Origin: Anaerolineae bacterium | GTDB taxonomy: Bacteria > Chloroflexota > Anaerolineae > JAFGEY01 | Length of the DNA stretch: 15,916 nucleotides | Reading direction: 5' to 3' | Assembly: GCA_016929775.1 (NCBI GenBank) | Contig: JAFGIE010000123.1 | Location: 1-15,916, forward strand | Part shown: positions 1-6,300 of the stretch, piece after piece | Layout: each line of letters opens with the position of its first letter | Numbering within the stretch: the stretch's first letter is position 1 | Notes under the pieces: generated by a model | What the model was told of the DNA's origin: nothing | Seen by the model: only the letters and a program-made list of their open reading frames with translations | The model's database searches: none | Position numbers and translations under genes: made by a program

Positions 1-105
1 CGACCCGAGCGCGGTGCGACGCAGAGTTCTTGCCAATCATAAGGTAGCTACAAGTCCGTAGGGAAATCGGTGTGTCAGGTGTGCGCGCTGCGCGTCGCAT
101 CGCCC

Positions 106-134
106 TTGCCGGGCGGGGCCTTTTCCAGTACAAT
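106..134 (+). promoter_or_regulatory. Sigma70-type promoter of the radical SAM gene
   Basis: A -35 box TTGCCG (106-111) is followed after exactly 17 bp by a -10 box TACAAT (129-134). The expected start of transcription is near 141, which leaves a very short leader before the ATG at 153. This argues against an in-frame GTG at 72 as the start, because that codon would lie upstream of the promoter. Confidence 0.7.
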
Positions 135-152
135 GGCCTCCTGGAGATGCAC

Positions 153-1025
153 ATGCCCGACCTGGCGCACGAACTCGAACGCGCGTGGCGTACGCGCCAA
201 GCGCACTTTGCCCCGCACATCACGTTCGCCTATCCGGTCGATACGGCGCTGATCAGCCTCACGGGCGGCGCGTGCGCGCTCGACTGCGCCCACTGCGGCG
301 GTCACTACCTGGCGCACATGCAGCCGGTCGAGCGGGCGGAGGTCGGCGGCGCGACCAGCGTCCTCGTCTCGGGCGGATGCGACCGGGAGGGGCGCGTGCC
401 GGTGACCGCCCACCTCGACCGGATCGCCGCGATCCGTCCCGGGCGGCGCCTCAACTGGCACGTCGGCTTGATCGACGAGGCGTCGATGCGCGCGATCGCC
501 CCCTACGTCGACGCCCTCTCCTTTGACATGGTCGGCGACACGGCGACGATCCGCGAGGTGTATGGCCTCGACGCGACTGCGGAGGACTATGCCACGACCT
601 ACGCCATGCTGCGGCGGCACGCGCGCGTCGTGCCGCACATCACGATCGGCCTGCGCTGCGGTCAGCTCGGGCACGAGCGCGCGGCGATGGCGCGTCTGGC
701 TGCGATCGGGGTCGAGTCGCTGGTCTTCATTGTCTTTATCCCGACCCCGGGGACCCGGTACGCCGACTGCCCGCCGCCGCCCGTCGAGGAGGTCGCCCTC
801 CTACTCGCCGAGGCCCGCCAACGCTTCCCTGACGTGGTCCTGCGCTTGGGCTGCATGCGTCCCCGGCGCGCCTACCGCGCACGCCTCGACCCGCTCGCCG
901 TGCGCGCCGGCGTCAACACGATCGTCAGCCCTGCCCGCGAGGGCAAGGCCCAAGCCGCCGCGCTCGGGCTGCGCGTGGTCGAGACGCGCGAGTGCTGCGT
1001 CTTTGACAGCGCGCCGCGAACGTGA
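153..1025 (+). CDS. Radical SAM protein, COG1856/LipS-like
   Basis: This 290-residue protein carries a radical SAM 4Fe-4S motif CxxxCxxC at about residues 41-48 (C41, C45, C48), in the context GGACALDCAHCGGHYL. The glycine-rich 'TGG...C...CxHCGGHYL' setting resembles the archaeal and bacterial biotin-synthase-like families COG1856/COG2516, which include the two-component lipoyl synthase LipS1/LipS2. That link is from memory and unproven. Near the C-terminus are a GCMRPR segment and an adjacent cysteine pair (ECCVF), possible ligands for a second cluster. The start at 153 was chosen because GGAG (143-146) lies 6 nt upstream and the promoter -10 box ends at 134; an in-frame ATG at 147 is too close to the GGAG. 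No partner radical SAM gene is visible in the window. The sequence left of it (1-105) holds no gene I can support. Confidence 0.75.
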   Translation: MPDLAHELERAWRTRQAHFAPHITFAYPVDTALISLTGGACALDCAHCGGHYLAHMQPVERAEVGGATSVLVSGGCDREGRVPVTAHLDRIAAIRPGRRLNWHVGLIDEASMRAIAPYVDALSFDMVGDTATIREVYGLDATAEDYATTYAMLRRHARVVPHITIGLRCGQLGHERAAMARLAAIGVESLVFIVFIPTPGTRYADCPPPPVEEVALLLAEARQRFPDVVLRLGCMRPRRAYRARLDPLAVRAGVNTIVSPAREGKAQAAALGLRVVETRECCVFDSAPRT

Positions 1026-1031
1026 TATACT
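1003..1031 (+). promoter_or_regulatory. Sigma70 promoter of the T-box/serS unit, nested in the preceding gene
   Basis: A consensus TTGACA (1003-1008) and TATACT (1026-1031) are separated by 17 bp. The -35 box lies in the last codons of the radical SAM gene and the spacer contains its TGA stop (1023-1025). The transcript should begin near 1038, just before the T-box Stem I. Confidence 0.85.
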
Positions 1032-1037
1032 GTCCCG

Positions 1038-1299
1038 AACAGCAGGTCACATACGACGTCGAAAGAGCCCAGTACGTCGCGCGATGTGTCCAGAGAGTCG
1101 CCGGGTGGTGCGAGGCGATCGCAGCGCGGACGGAAATCCACTCTCGAGTCGGCAGGTCAAATGCCTGCCCGGGCGCGCCCGTTACTGCGCTAGAGTGTAC
1201 CCGTAGACACGGCGCACTTGAGGTCGCCCGCCCCGCGGCGGCGACGAAGAAAGGTGGCACCACGGTCCCCCGTCCTTTCACGGACGGGGGTTTGTTTTT
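1038..1299 (+). promoter_or_regulatory. T-box leader (serine, UCC specifier) controlling serS
   Basis: The 337-base gap between the radical SAM gene and serS holds a T-box riboswitch, which senses uncharged tRNA. Stem I shows the S-turn AGTA (1071-1074), AG-bulge AGAGAG (1092-1097), a terminal-loop GGGTGGTGCGA closed by TCGCC/GGCGA (1098-1102/1114-1118), and GAAA before the specifier. TCC at 1137-1139 followed by ACTC reads as a serine codon. Further hairpins follow: GGCAGG/CCTGCC (1151-1169) and a GTCGCC/GGCGAC Stem III (1223-1245). The T-box AAGGTGGCACCACGG (1251-1265) forms the antiterminator: AAAGG pairs with CCTTT, ACGG pairs with CCGT, and a 7-nt bulge TGGCACC remains. UGGC complements the GCCA end expected of tRNA-Ser (G73). 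Low charged tRNA-Ser should favour read-through into serS. Confidence 0.93.
1267..1299 (+). terminator. T-box-regulated intrinsic terminator
   Basis: CCCCCGTCC (1267-1275) pairs with GGACGGGGG (1282-1290), a perfect 9-bp stem with loop TTTCAC, followed by TTTGTTTTT. Its 5' arm overlaps the 3' half of the antiterminator (1270-1278), so the two structures are mutually exclusive. A further hairpin, GTGCGC/GCGCAC (1314-1331), lies between the terminator and the serS ribosome binding site. Confidence 0.93.
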
Positions 1300-1362
1300 C
1301 CCGGCGCCGTGCCGTGCGCGCGGCGGCGCACCTGTCGCGCAGGAAAGGGAAGGAGGAGCGAC

Positions 1363-2676
1363 GTGATAGACATCAAGATCATCCGCGACGACCCCGAGTG
1401 GGTCAAGGCCCAGATCGCCAACCTGTACATCGACGCGCCGATCGACCGCATCGTCGCGCTCGACGTCCGGCGCCGCGAGGTGCTGACCGAGGTCGAGGAG
1501 CTGCGCGCCGAGCGCAACCGGGTCAGCAAGTCGATCGGCCCGCTGCGCGGCAGGATCCGGAAGGCGCCGCCCGAGGAGGCGGCGCGCTTGGAAGCCGAGT
1601 TCGAGCGCACGCGCGAGCAGATGGGGGCGGTCGGCGACCGGATCAAGGACCTGGAGCAGGAATTGGGCGAGATCGAGACCGAGCTCGACGCCGCGCTGCT
1701 CGAGGTGCCCAACATGCCCGACCCGTCGGTCCCCGTGGGGCGCGACGAGGGCGAGAACGTGTTCCTGCGCCAGGAAGGGGAGCTGCCCGACTTGGGCTTC
1801 GAGCCCCTGCCCCACTGGGACCTGGGCCCGATGCTGGGGATCCTCGACTTTGAGCGCGGCGTCAAGATCTCGGGGACGCGCTTTTACGTCCTGCGGGGCC
1901 TCGGCGCGCGCCTGCAGCGTGCGCTGATCGCCTGGATGATCGACCTGCACGTCCGCGAGCACGGCTACACCGAGGTCTATCCCCCCTTCGTGGTCCAGGG
2001 CAAGTGCCTGGTCGGCACGGGGCAGCTGCCCAAGTTCGCCGAGAACCTGTACCACGACGTGGAGGACGACTTTTGGTGGGTTCCCACTGCCGAGGTGCCG
2101 GTGACCAACCTGCACCGCGAAGAGATCCTGGAGCCGGGGACCTTGCCCCTCTACTATGTGGCGTACACGCCCTGCTGGCGCCGGGAAAAGTTCAGCGCCG
2201 GGCGCGACGTGCGCGGCATCAAGCGCGGGCACCAGTTCGACAAGGTCGAGATGGTCAAGCTCGTCGCCCCAGAGACCTCGGGGCAGGAGCTGATCGCCCT
2301 GATCGACAACGCCGAGGACGTCTGCCGGCGGCTCGGCATCCCGCACCGCGTGGTGCAGATGTGCACCGGCGATCTCAGCTTCCAGGCGGCAGCCAAGTAC
2401 GACGTCGAGGTCTGGGCGCCGGGCTGCGGGGAGTGGCTCGAAGTCAGCTCGTGCTCGAGCTTTCACGAGTTCCAGGCGCGCCGCGCCCAGATCCGGTACC
2501 GCCCCGAGGCGGGCGCGCAGCCCGCATACGTGCACACCCTGAATGGGTCGGGCCTGGCGCTGCCCCGCACCATGATCGCGGTGCTGGAGAACTATCAGCA
2601 GGCGGACGGGAGCGTGGTCGTGCCCCCGGTGCTGCGCCCCTACATGGGCGGCGTGGACGTGATCCGGCCCGCGTGA
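1363..2676 (+). CDS. serS: Seryl-tRNA synthetase
   Basis: SerS charges tRNA-Ser (and tRNA-Sec where present) with serine in the cytoplasm. The 437-residue length is usual for bacterial SerRS. Residues about 1-115 form the N-terminal long antiparallel coiled coil that reaches the tRNA variable arm, with the typical opening MIDIKIIRDDPE. The class II catalytic core follows: motif 2 around YTPCWRREKFSAGRD and RGHQFDKVEM, and motif 3 as GSGLALPRTMIAVLENYQ, ending in RPYMGG. The usual motif-2 loop is FRSEAGSAGRD; here Ala-Gly is replaced by Lys-Phe without a length change. The start is a GTG at 1363 with GGAGGAG nine or so bases upstream; an in-frame ATG at 1309 has no such site. The serine T-box directly upstream agrees with the assignment. 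Confidence 0.97.
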   Translation: MIDIKIIRDDPEWVKAQIANLYIDAPIDRIVALDVRRREVLTEVEELRAERNRVSKSIGPLRGRIRKAPPEEAARLEAEFERTREQMGAVGDRIKDLEQELGEIETELDAALLEVPNMPDPSVPVGRDEGENVFLRQEGELPDLGFEPLPHWDLGPMLGILDFERGVKISGTRFYVLRGLGARLQRALIAWMIDLHVREHGYTEVYPPFVVQGKCLVGTGQLPKFAENLYHDVEDDFWWVPTAEVPVTNLHREEILEPGTLPLYYVAYTPCWRREKFSAGRDVRGIKRGHQFDKVEMVKLVAPETSGQELIALIDNAEDVCRRLGIPHRVVQMCTGDLSFQAAAKYDVEVWAPGCGEWLEVSSCSSFHEFQARRAQIRYRPEAGAQPAYVHTLNGSGLALPRTMIAVLENYQQADGSVVVPPVLRPYMGGVDVIRPA

Positions 2677-2694
2677 GACCGGATCGCGCCCGCT

Positions 2695-2724
2695 TTGTGA
2701 TCCTGAGCAGTGTTGTGATATAAT
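2695..2724 (+). promoter_or_regulatory. Promoter of the XRE-kinase-TPR unit
   Basis: A perfect -10 box TATAAT (2719-2724) has a weaker -35 box TTGTGA (2695-2700) 18 bp upstream. Transcription should begin near 2731, leaving a leader of about 80 nt before the ATG at 2810. This excludes the in-frame ATG at 2723 as a start, since it lies within the -10 box. Confidence 0.75.
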
Positions 2725-2747
2725 GTTAGAGATGCACAGATCACGGG

Positions 2748-2781
2748 CGACTGGTCAAGCGGCGCGTGCGTTGACCCGTCG
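2748..2781 (+). promoter_or_regulatory. Inverted repeat in the leader of the double-HTH regulator
   Basis: CGAC-T-GGTCAA (2748-2758) is matched by TTGACC-C-GTCG (2771-2781). This gives 4 bp, one mismatch and 6 bp around a 12-nt centre. It lies about +18 to +51 from the predicted transcription start and upstream of the ribosome binding site. It could be an operator for the encoded regulator or an RNA hairpin; the sequence does not decide between them. Confidence 0.5.
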
Positions 2782-2809
2782 AACTCGGTGGGGGGCCTGG
2801 GAGGGAGAG

Positions 2810-3481
2810 ATGATCTCTGAAAGTGCGTTCCTGACTCGGAACAAGATCATCGGGGTGCTGGTGCGCCAAGCCCGCCTGGACGCGAACGAGAGCGTCGAGG
2901 CGTGCGCGGCGGCGTTGGGCTGCGATCCAGCGCGGATCGTCCAGGCGGAGGAAGGGGAGGTGGGCTTCACCCTCCCGCAGTTGGAGGGCCTGGCGCGTTG
3001 CCTGGGCGTCCCTGTCTCGCGCCTGCTTTACGCAGAGCCGTTGCCCGAAGAGGACCGGTCTGCCCCCTTTCCCTATCAACAGGCGATGCTGATCCGCGCC
3101 AAGATCATCGGCGTCATGCTGCGCGAGGCGCGCCAGGAGGCGGGCCAAACCCTCGAGCAGGTCGCCCCCAGCTTGGGCTACACGCCTGAGCGCCTGGGAC
3201 GGATCGAGCTGGGGGAGGAGGCGATCTCGGTGGTCGAGCTGGAGGCGCTGTGCGGGCTGCTCGGGATCTCGCTCGACGCCTTGATGGCGGAGGAGCTGAG
3301 CTTTCTCCCCGCGGAGCCCGAGGGCGATGACGCCGCGCTCGATCACCTGCCGCCAGACGTCCACGCATTCGTGCGCAAGCCGATCAACCTGCCCTACCTG
3401 CAGCTGGCGATCTCGCTGAGCGAGTTGCCGGCGGATGCCCTGCGGCAGATCGCCGCCAGCCTGTTACAGATCACGTACTAG
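2810..3481 (+). CDS. Transcriptional regulator with two XRE-type HTH domains
   Basis: The 223-residue protein holds two tandem Cro/C1-type helix-turn-helix domains, about residues 10-75 and 96-161. They are recognisably repeats of each other: NKIIGVLVRQAR against AKIIGVMLREAR, and LEGLARCLGVPVSRLL against LEALCGLLGISLDALM, offset by 86 residues. A linker and a short conserved-looking tail (PINLPYLQLAISLSELP...) follow, with no ligand-binding domain I recognise. Two HTH units in one chain could bind a two-half-site operator as a monomer, or one may serve for protein contact. The start is supported by GGGAGGGAG just upstream. The gene heads a unit with the kinase (74-nt gap, no promoter seen) and the TPR gene. 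The leader inverted repeat makes autoregulation plausible. DNA targets and inducer are unknown. Confidence 0.8.
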   Translation: MISESAFLTRNKIIGVLVRQARLDANESVEACAAALGCDPARIVQAEEGEVGFTLPQLEGLARCLGVPVSRLLYAEPLPEEDRSAPFPYQQAMLIRAKIIGVMLREARQEAGQTLEQVAPSLGYTPERLGRIELGEEAISVVELEALCGLLGISLDALMAEELSFLPAEPEGDDAALDHLPPDVHAFVRKPINLPYLQLAISLSELPADALRQIAASLLQITY

Positions 3482-3555
3482 CTCAGCGCGATCCAGGGTC
3501 GTGGAGGGCGCGCGCGGGCGCGCTGTCCGCGGACTGGAGAAGGCGTAGCGGGCCT

Positions 3556-5250
3556 ATGGATGCGCTCTCGGACGAGAAGGGTTGGCCGTTCTACCTCGAA
3601 CACCTGACCCACCTGCTCTCGCACCGTGCCCTTGACGAGCTGCTTGCCGACGCGCTGGCGTACCTGACTCACCTCTTCCGGGCGCGCGGCGGTTCCCTGC
3701 TGTATGGCGCTGCGCTGACTGAGCGCGCGCGCCAGGGAGCGCTGTCGGAGGCGGCGCGCAAGCAGATCGACCATCTCGAGGCGCCGATCTATGCGCGCCG
3801 CTGGCACAGCGTGCGCCAGATGCAGCTTCCCGCCGCGCCGCCGGTGAGCACGTACGCGCTCCCGGACGAGTCGGGCAACCTGTACGTCGTTCCCCTCACC
3901 AACCACGACCGGGTGTGTGGCTTGCTGAGCCTGGCGCTCGCCCCGCGCACGGACCTCAGCTACCAAGAGATCCAGCTCCTGAGCCGGCTGGTCGGCACGT
4001 TGAGCGCGATCGTGGCGAACGTCGAGCAGATCTGCGTCACACGGCAGCGGCTGAGCCAGCTGGGCCTCTTTTACCAGATGGGGCAGGCGATGACGTCGAC
4101 GTTCGAGACCGATCGCCTGTTCCGGGATACGATCGACCTGGCGATGACCGTGATCGACGCGCAGCAGGCGAGGCTGCTGCTCCTCGATCCGCGCGGGGAG
4201 TGGCTCGAGATCGAGATGGCGCGTGGAGCGGGGCGCGGGCTGGAAGCGAGACGCGTCCCCGTGGGCGCCGGCGTCACCGGCTGGGTGGCTGCGTGCGCCG
4301 AACCGGCGCTGATCAACGATCCGGCTGTGGATGACCGGTACGATGCATCCGTGGACGGCTTGGCTGACCGGGCGGTGCACAACCTGGCGTGCGCGCCCCT
4401 GCAGATCAAGGGCAAGGTGATCGGCGTGCTCGAGGTCATGAACAAGGGCATCCCCTCCGGCTTTGACGAGGAGGACCTGAGCGTGTTGATCACGCTCGCC
4501 GCGCAGGTCTCGATCGCCCTCGAGAACGCGCGCCTGTACAATACCCTGCGCGATGAGCGGGACCGGATCATCGCCGCGCAAGAGAGCACCCGGCACGAGC
4601 TGGCGCGCAACCTGCACGATGGGCCGGTCCAGTTGCTGGCGACGGTCGCCATGGAGATCGACTACCTGGAGCGCCTGATCGACGCGAGGCCCCAAGAGGT
4701 CCCCGCACAGTTCGCAGCCCTGCGCAGGCTGCTGCGCCAGGCGATGCAGGAGGCGCGCTTGCTGCTCTTTGAGCTGCGCCCCGTGATCCTCGAGACGCAG
4801 GGGCTGGTGCCCGCGCTGGAGAGCTATGTCGAGCGCCTGCGCGAGAGCAGTGCCTTTGCCCCGCACTTTGATCCCGGCAATGTCCAGACTGCGCTGAGCG
4901 GCCCTGTGGCTGGGATCGTGTTCTCGATCATCCAGGAGGCGATGAACAACATTGAAAAGCACGCCCACGCACGCAACGTGTGGCTGCGCATGGTGGAAGA
5001 GCAGGATGAGCTGGTCGTCTCGATCGAGGACGATGGGACGGGCTTTGACGTGGCTGCCGTGATCGACAACTATGATCAGGGCAGCAGTTTTGGCCTGCTC
5101 AATATGCGAGAGCGCGCCCAGCTGATCGACGGCGCCCTGACGGTTGAGTCGGGCCCGTCGCGCGGACGGGCGGGCACACTGGTCCAGCTGCGGCTGGCGT
5201 TATCACGTGACAGAGGATGCGATGAGCGAGAGCCCGACAACCACGACTGA
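3556..5250 (+). CDS. Cytoplasmic GAF-domain sensor histidine kinase (NarL/DegS family)
   Basis: The protein has 564 residues, with no transmembrane segment or signal peptide, so it should sense a cytoplasmic signal. In order: a divergent GAF-like domain (about 20-165), a clear GAF domain (about 180-330, with the VPVGAGVTGWVA and ALINDPAVDDRY segments), a HisKA_3 dimerisation helix with phospho-acceptor His354 in RNLHDGPVQ, and a HATPase domain. The last shows an N box EAMNNIEKHA (N464/N465), G1 DDGTGFD (492-498) and G2 SFGLLNMRERA. HisKA_3 kinases normally pair with NarL/LuxR-type regulators; none is adjacent, and the closest receiver (5868-6260) lacks an output domain. GAF ligands cannot be told from sequence. 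The start site is not strong: GGAG is about 16 nt from the ATG. The 3' end overlaps the TPR gene. Confidence 0.92.
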   Translation: MDALSDEKGWPFYLEHLTHLLSHRALDELLADALAYLTHLFRARGGSLLYGAALTERARQGALSEAARKQIDHLEAPIYARRWHSVRQMQLPAAPPVSTYALPDESGNLYVVPLTNHDRVCGLLSLALAPRTDLSYQEIQLLSRLVGTLSAIVANVEQICVTRQRLSQLGLFYQMGQAMTSTFETDRLFRDTIDLAMTVIDAQQARLLLLDPRGEWLEIEMARGAGRGLEARRVPVGAGVTGWVAACAEPALINDPAVDDRYDASVDGLADRAVHNLACAPLQIKGKVIGVLEVMNKGIPSGFDEEDLSVLITLAAQVSIALENARLYNTLRDERDRIIAAQESTRHELARNLHDGPVQLLATVAMEIDYLERLIDARPQEVPAQFAALRRLLRQAMQEARLLLFELRPVILETQGLVPALESYVERLRESSAFAPHFDPGNVQTALSGPVAGIVFSIIQEAMNNIEKHAHARNVWLRMVEEQDELVVSIEDDGTGFDVAAVIDNYDQGSSFGLLNMRERAQLIDGALTVESGPSRGRAGTLVQLRLALSRDRGCDEREPDNHD

Positions 5251-5791
5251 CGTACAGGGCCCGGGTGGGGAGGCGTTGTCCGATCAGGGGCGCGCGCGCT
5301 ACCGGCAGGGCGACCTGGAAGGGGCCCAGTCGTTGCTGCGCCAGGCCTACGAGGCCTACAAGCAGGCGAACGACGAGGCGGGCGTCGCCGAGTCGGCGAA
5401 CGACCTGGGGGTCCTGCTGATCCGGCTGCGGCGGTACGCCGAGGCCGAAACCTGGCTGCACGACGCGCAGCGGCGCTTTGGCGACCTGCGCGACTATGGC
5501 GGCGAGGCGCAGACGCTCGGGAACCTGGGGCGCATGTACCAGGAGCGCGGCAAGCTCGTGCAGGCTGCCGCACACTACAAGCAGGCAGTCGACCTGTTCC
5601 AGCTGGTCGGCGACCACGACCTGCGCGCGGCGACGCTCACCGCCCTGAGCGTGGTCCGGTTGCGACAGCTCCGGTTCCTGGAGGCGCTCGCCGCGTACGA
5701 CGCCGCCCTGGCGTGCTATCCCAAGCCCACGGCGTTCCAGCGCTTCTTGCGGCGCCTGTTCGGCCTCCCGCTGCGGCTCCTGCAGCGCTGA
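5222..5791 (+). CDS. TPR repeat protein
   Basis: This 189-residue protein is built of about four tetratricopeptide repeats (residues about 18-170), with signatures such as GRARYRQGDLEGAQSLLRQA, LGVLLIRLRRYAEAETWL, LGNLGRMYQERGKLVQAAAHY and a last degenerate repeat. It ends in an arginine/leucine-rich tail (RFLRRLFGLPLRLLQR) that could form an amphipathic helix touching membrane or partner. TPRs act as protein-binding scaffolds; the partner here is unknown. The ATG at 5222 has AGAGGA upstream and lies inside the last codons of the kinase gene, giving a 29-nt overlap. This implies translational coupling and suggests, by inference, that it works with the kinase. An in-frame extension to 5144 would lie deep in the kinase gene and has no support. 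Confidence 0.8.
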   Translation: MSESPTTTTDVQGPGGEALSDQGRARYRQGDLEGAQSLLRQAYEAYKQANDEAGVAESANDLGVLLIRLRRYAEAETWLHDAQRRFGDLRDYGGEAQTLGNLGRMYQERGKLVQAAAHYKQAVDLFQLVGDHDLRAATLTALSVVRLRQLRFLEALAAYDAALACYPKPTAFQRFLRRLFGLPLRLLQR

Positions 5792-5816
5792 TCGCGCGGC
5801 GCCCTGGGGAACGCGA

Positions 5817-5844
5817 AAGCGCCGCCGCGATCGCGGCGGCGCTT
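5817..5844. terminator. Perfect 28-bp palindrome between convergent genes (possible bidirectional terminator)
   Basis: AAGCGCCGCCGCGA is followed directly by its exact reverse complement TCGCGGCGGCGCTT, centred on GCGATCGC. It lies 25 bp after the TPR stop and 23 bp before the end of the convergent receiver gene, so it is well placed to stop transcription from both sides. There is no long T run on either strand, so intrinsic termination would be imperfect. Confidence 0.6.
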
Positions 5845-5867
5845 GTGTGCGTCCGGTGCCGGTCAGC

Positions 5868-6260
5868 CTACTTGTGCAGGCGCTCCCGGCGCTCTAGCAA
5901 GCCGTTCTCGACCGCGGCGAGCACCGCGTCTGGGTCGTCGAAGGGCTTGGTCAGATAGTTGTGCGCGTCGTACTTGATCGCCTTGATCGCCGTCTCGAGG
6001 GACGAATAGCCGGTCATGACGATCACGATCGTGTCGGGATCGAGCTCCTTGATCCGGCGCAGCATCTCCAGGCCATCCATGCCCGGCATCTTGATGTCGG
6101 CCAATACCAGGTGATAGGAGCCGGCGCGCAGCTTGTCGAGGGCCTCTATGCCGCTGTTTGCGTCGTCGACCTCGTATCCTTCTCCCTCGAGCAGATAGCG
6201 CAAAAAGTCGCACATGCCTGTCTCGTCGTCCACTACCAGGATACGAGCTCTGTCTTCCAT
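5868..6260 (-). CDS. Stand-alone response-regulator receiver (CheY-like fold)
   Basis: The 130-residue protein is a single receiver domain: acidic pocket D11/D12, phospho-acceptor Asp55 in LVLADIKMPGMDG, switch Thr83 in VMTGYSS, and Lys105 in YLTKPF. The AIKAIKYDAHNYLTKPF region resembles NtrC-type receivers, not the NarL type. No DNA-binding or enzymatic output domain follows, so output is presumably by protein contact. The start at 6260 is chosen for GGGAGG nine bases upstream; a longer reading frame to 6374 would be an arginine-rich extension overlapping the upstream gene. It follows the EF-G-like gene after 40 nt on the same strand and is probably co-transcribed with it. The sensor kinase 3556-5250 is nearby but of the HisKA_3 class, so pairing is uncertain. 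Confidence 0.92.
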   Translation of the reverse strand: MEDRARILVVDDETGMCDFLRYLLEGEGYEVDDANSGIEALDKLRAGSYHLVLADIKMPGMDGLEMLRRIKELDPDTIVIVMTGYSSLETAIKAIKYDAHNYLTKPFDDPDAVLAAVENGLLERRERLHK

Positions 6261-6300
6261 CGATCGATGCCTCCCAAGCAGTCGGCGGGAGACCGCCCGT

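Noticed and set aside
1..60. Possible tail of an upstream + strand gene (open frame from 2 to a TAG at 58-60)
   Set aside because: About 19 codons with no recognisable motif; too little to call.
72..152. N-terminal extension of the radical SAM protein from GTG at 72
   Set aside because: It would start upstream of a good promoter whose -10 box is at 129-134, and GGAG at 143-146 fits the ATG at 153.
1038..1299. tRNA gene in the long gap before serS
   Set aside because: The conserved GGTGG, AGTA and GGTGGCACCACGG elements belong to a T-box leader; no cloverleaf fits.
925..2535. 536-residue open frame antisense to serS
   Set aside because: It runs opposite the well-supported SerRS and T-box, has low-complexity Arg/Asp/His/Leu-rich composition and no motifs; such frames arise from third-position GC bias.
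3478..4968. 496-residue open frame antisense to the histidine kinase
   Set aside because: The kinase has all its catalytic boxes; the antisense frame has only biased composition.
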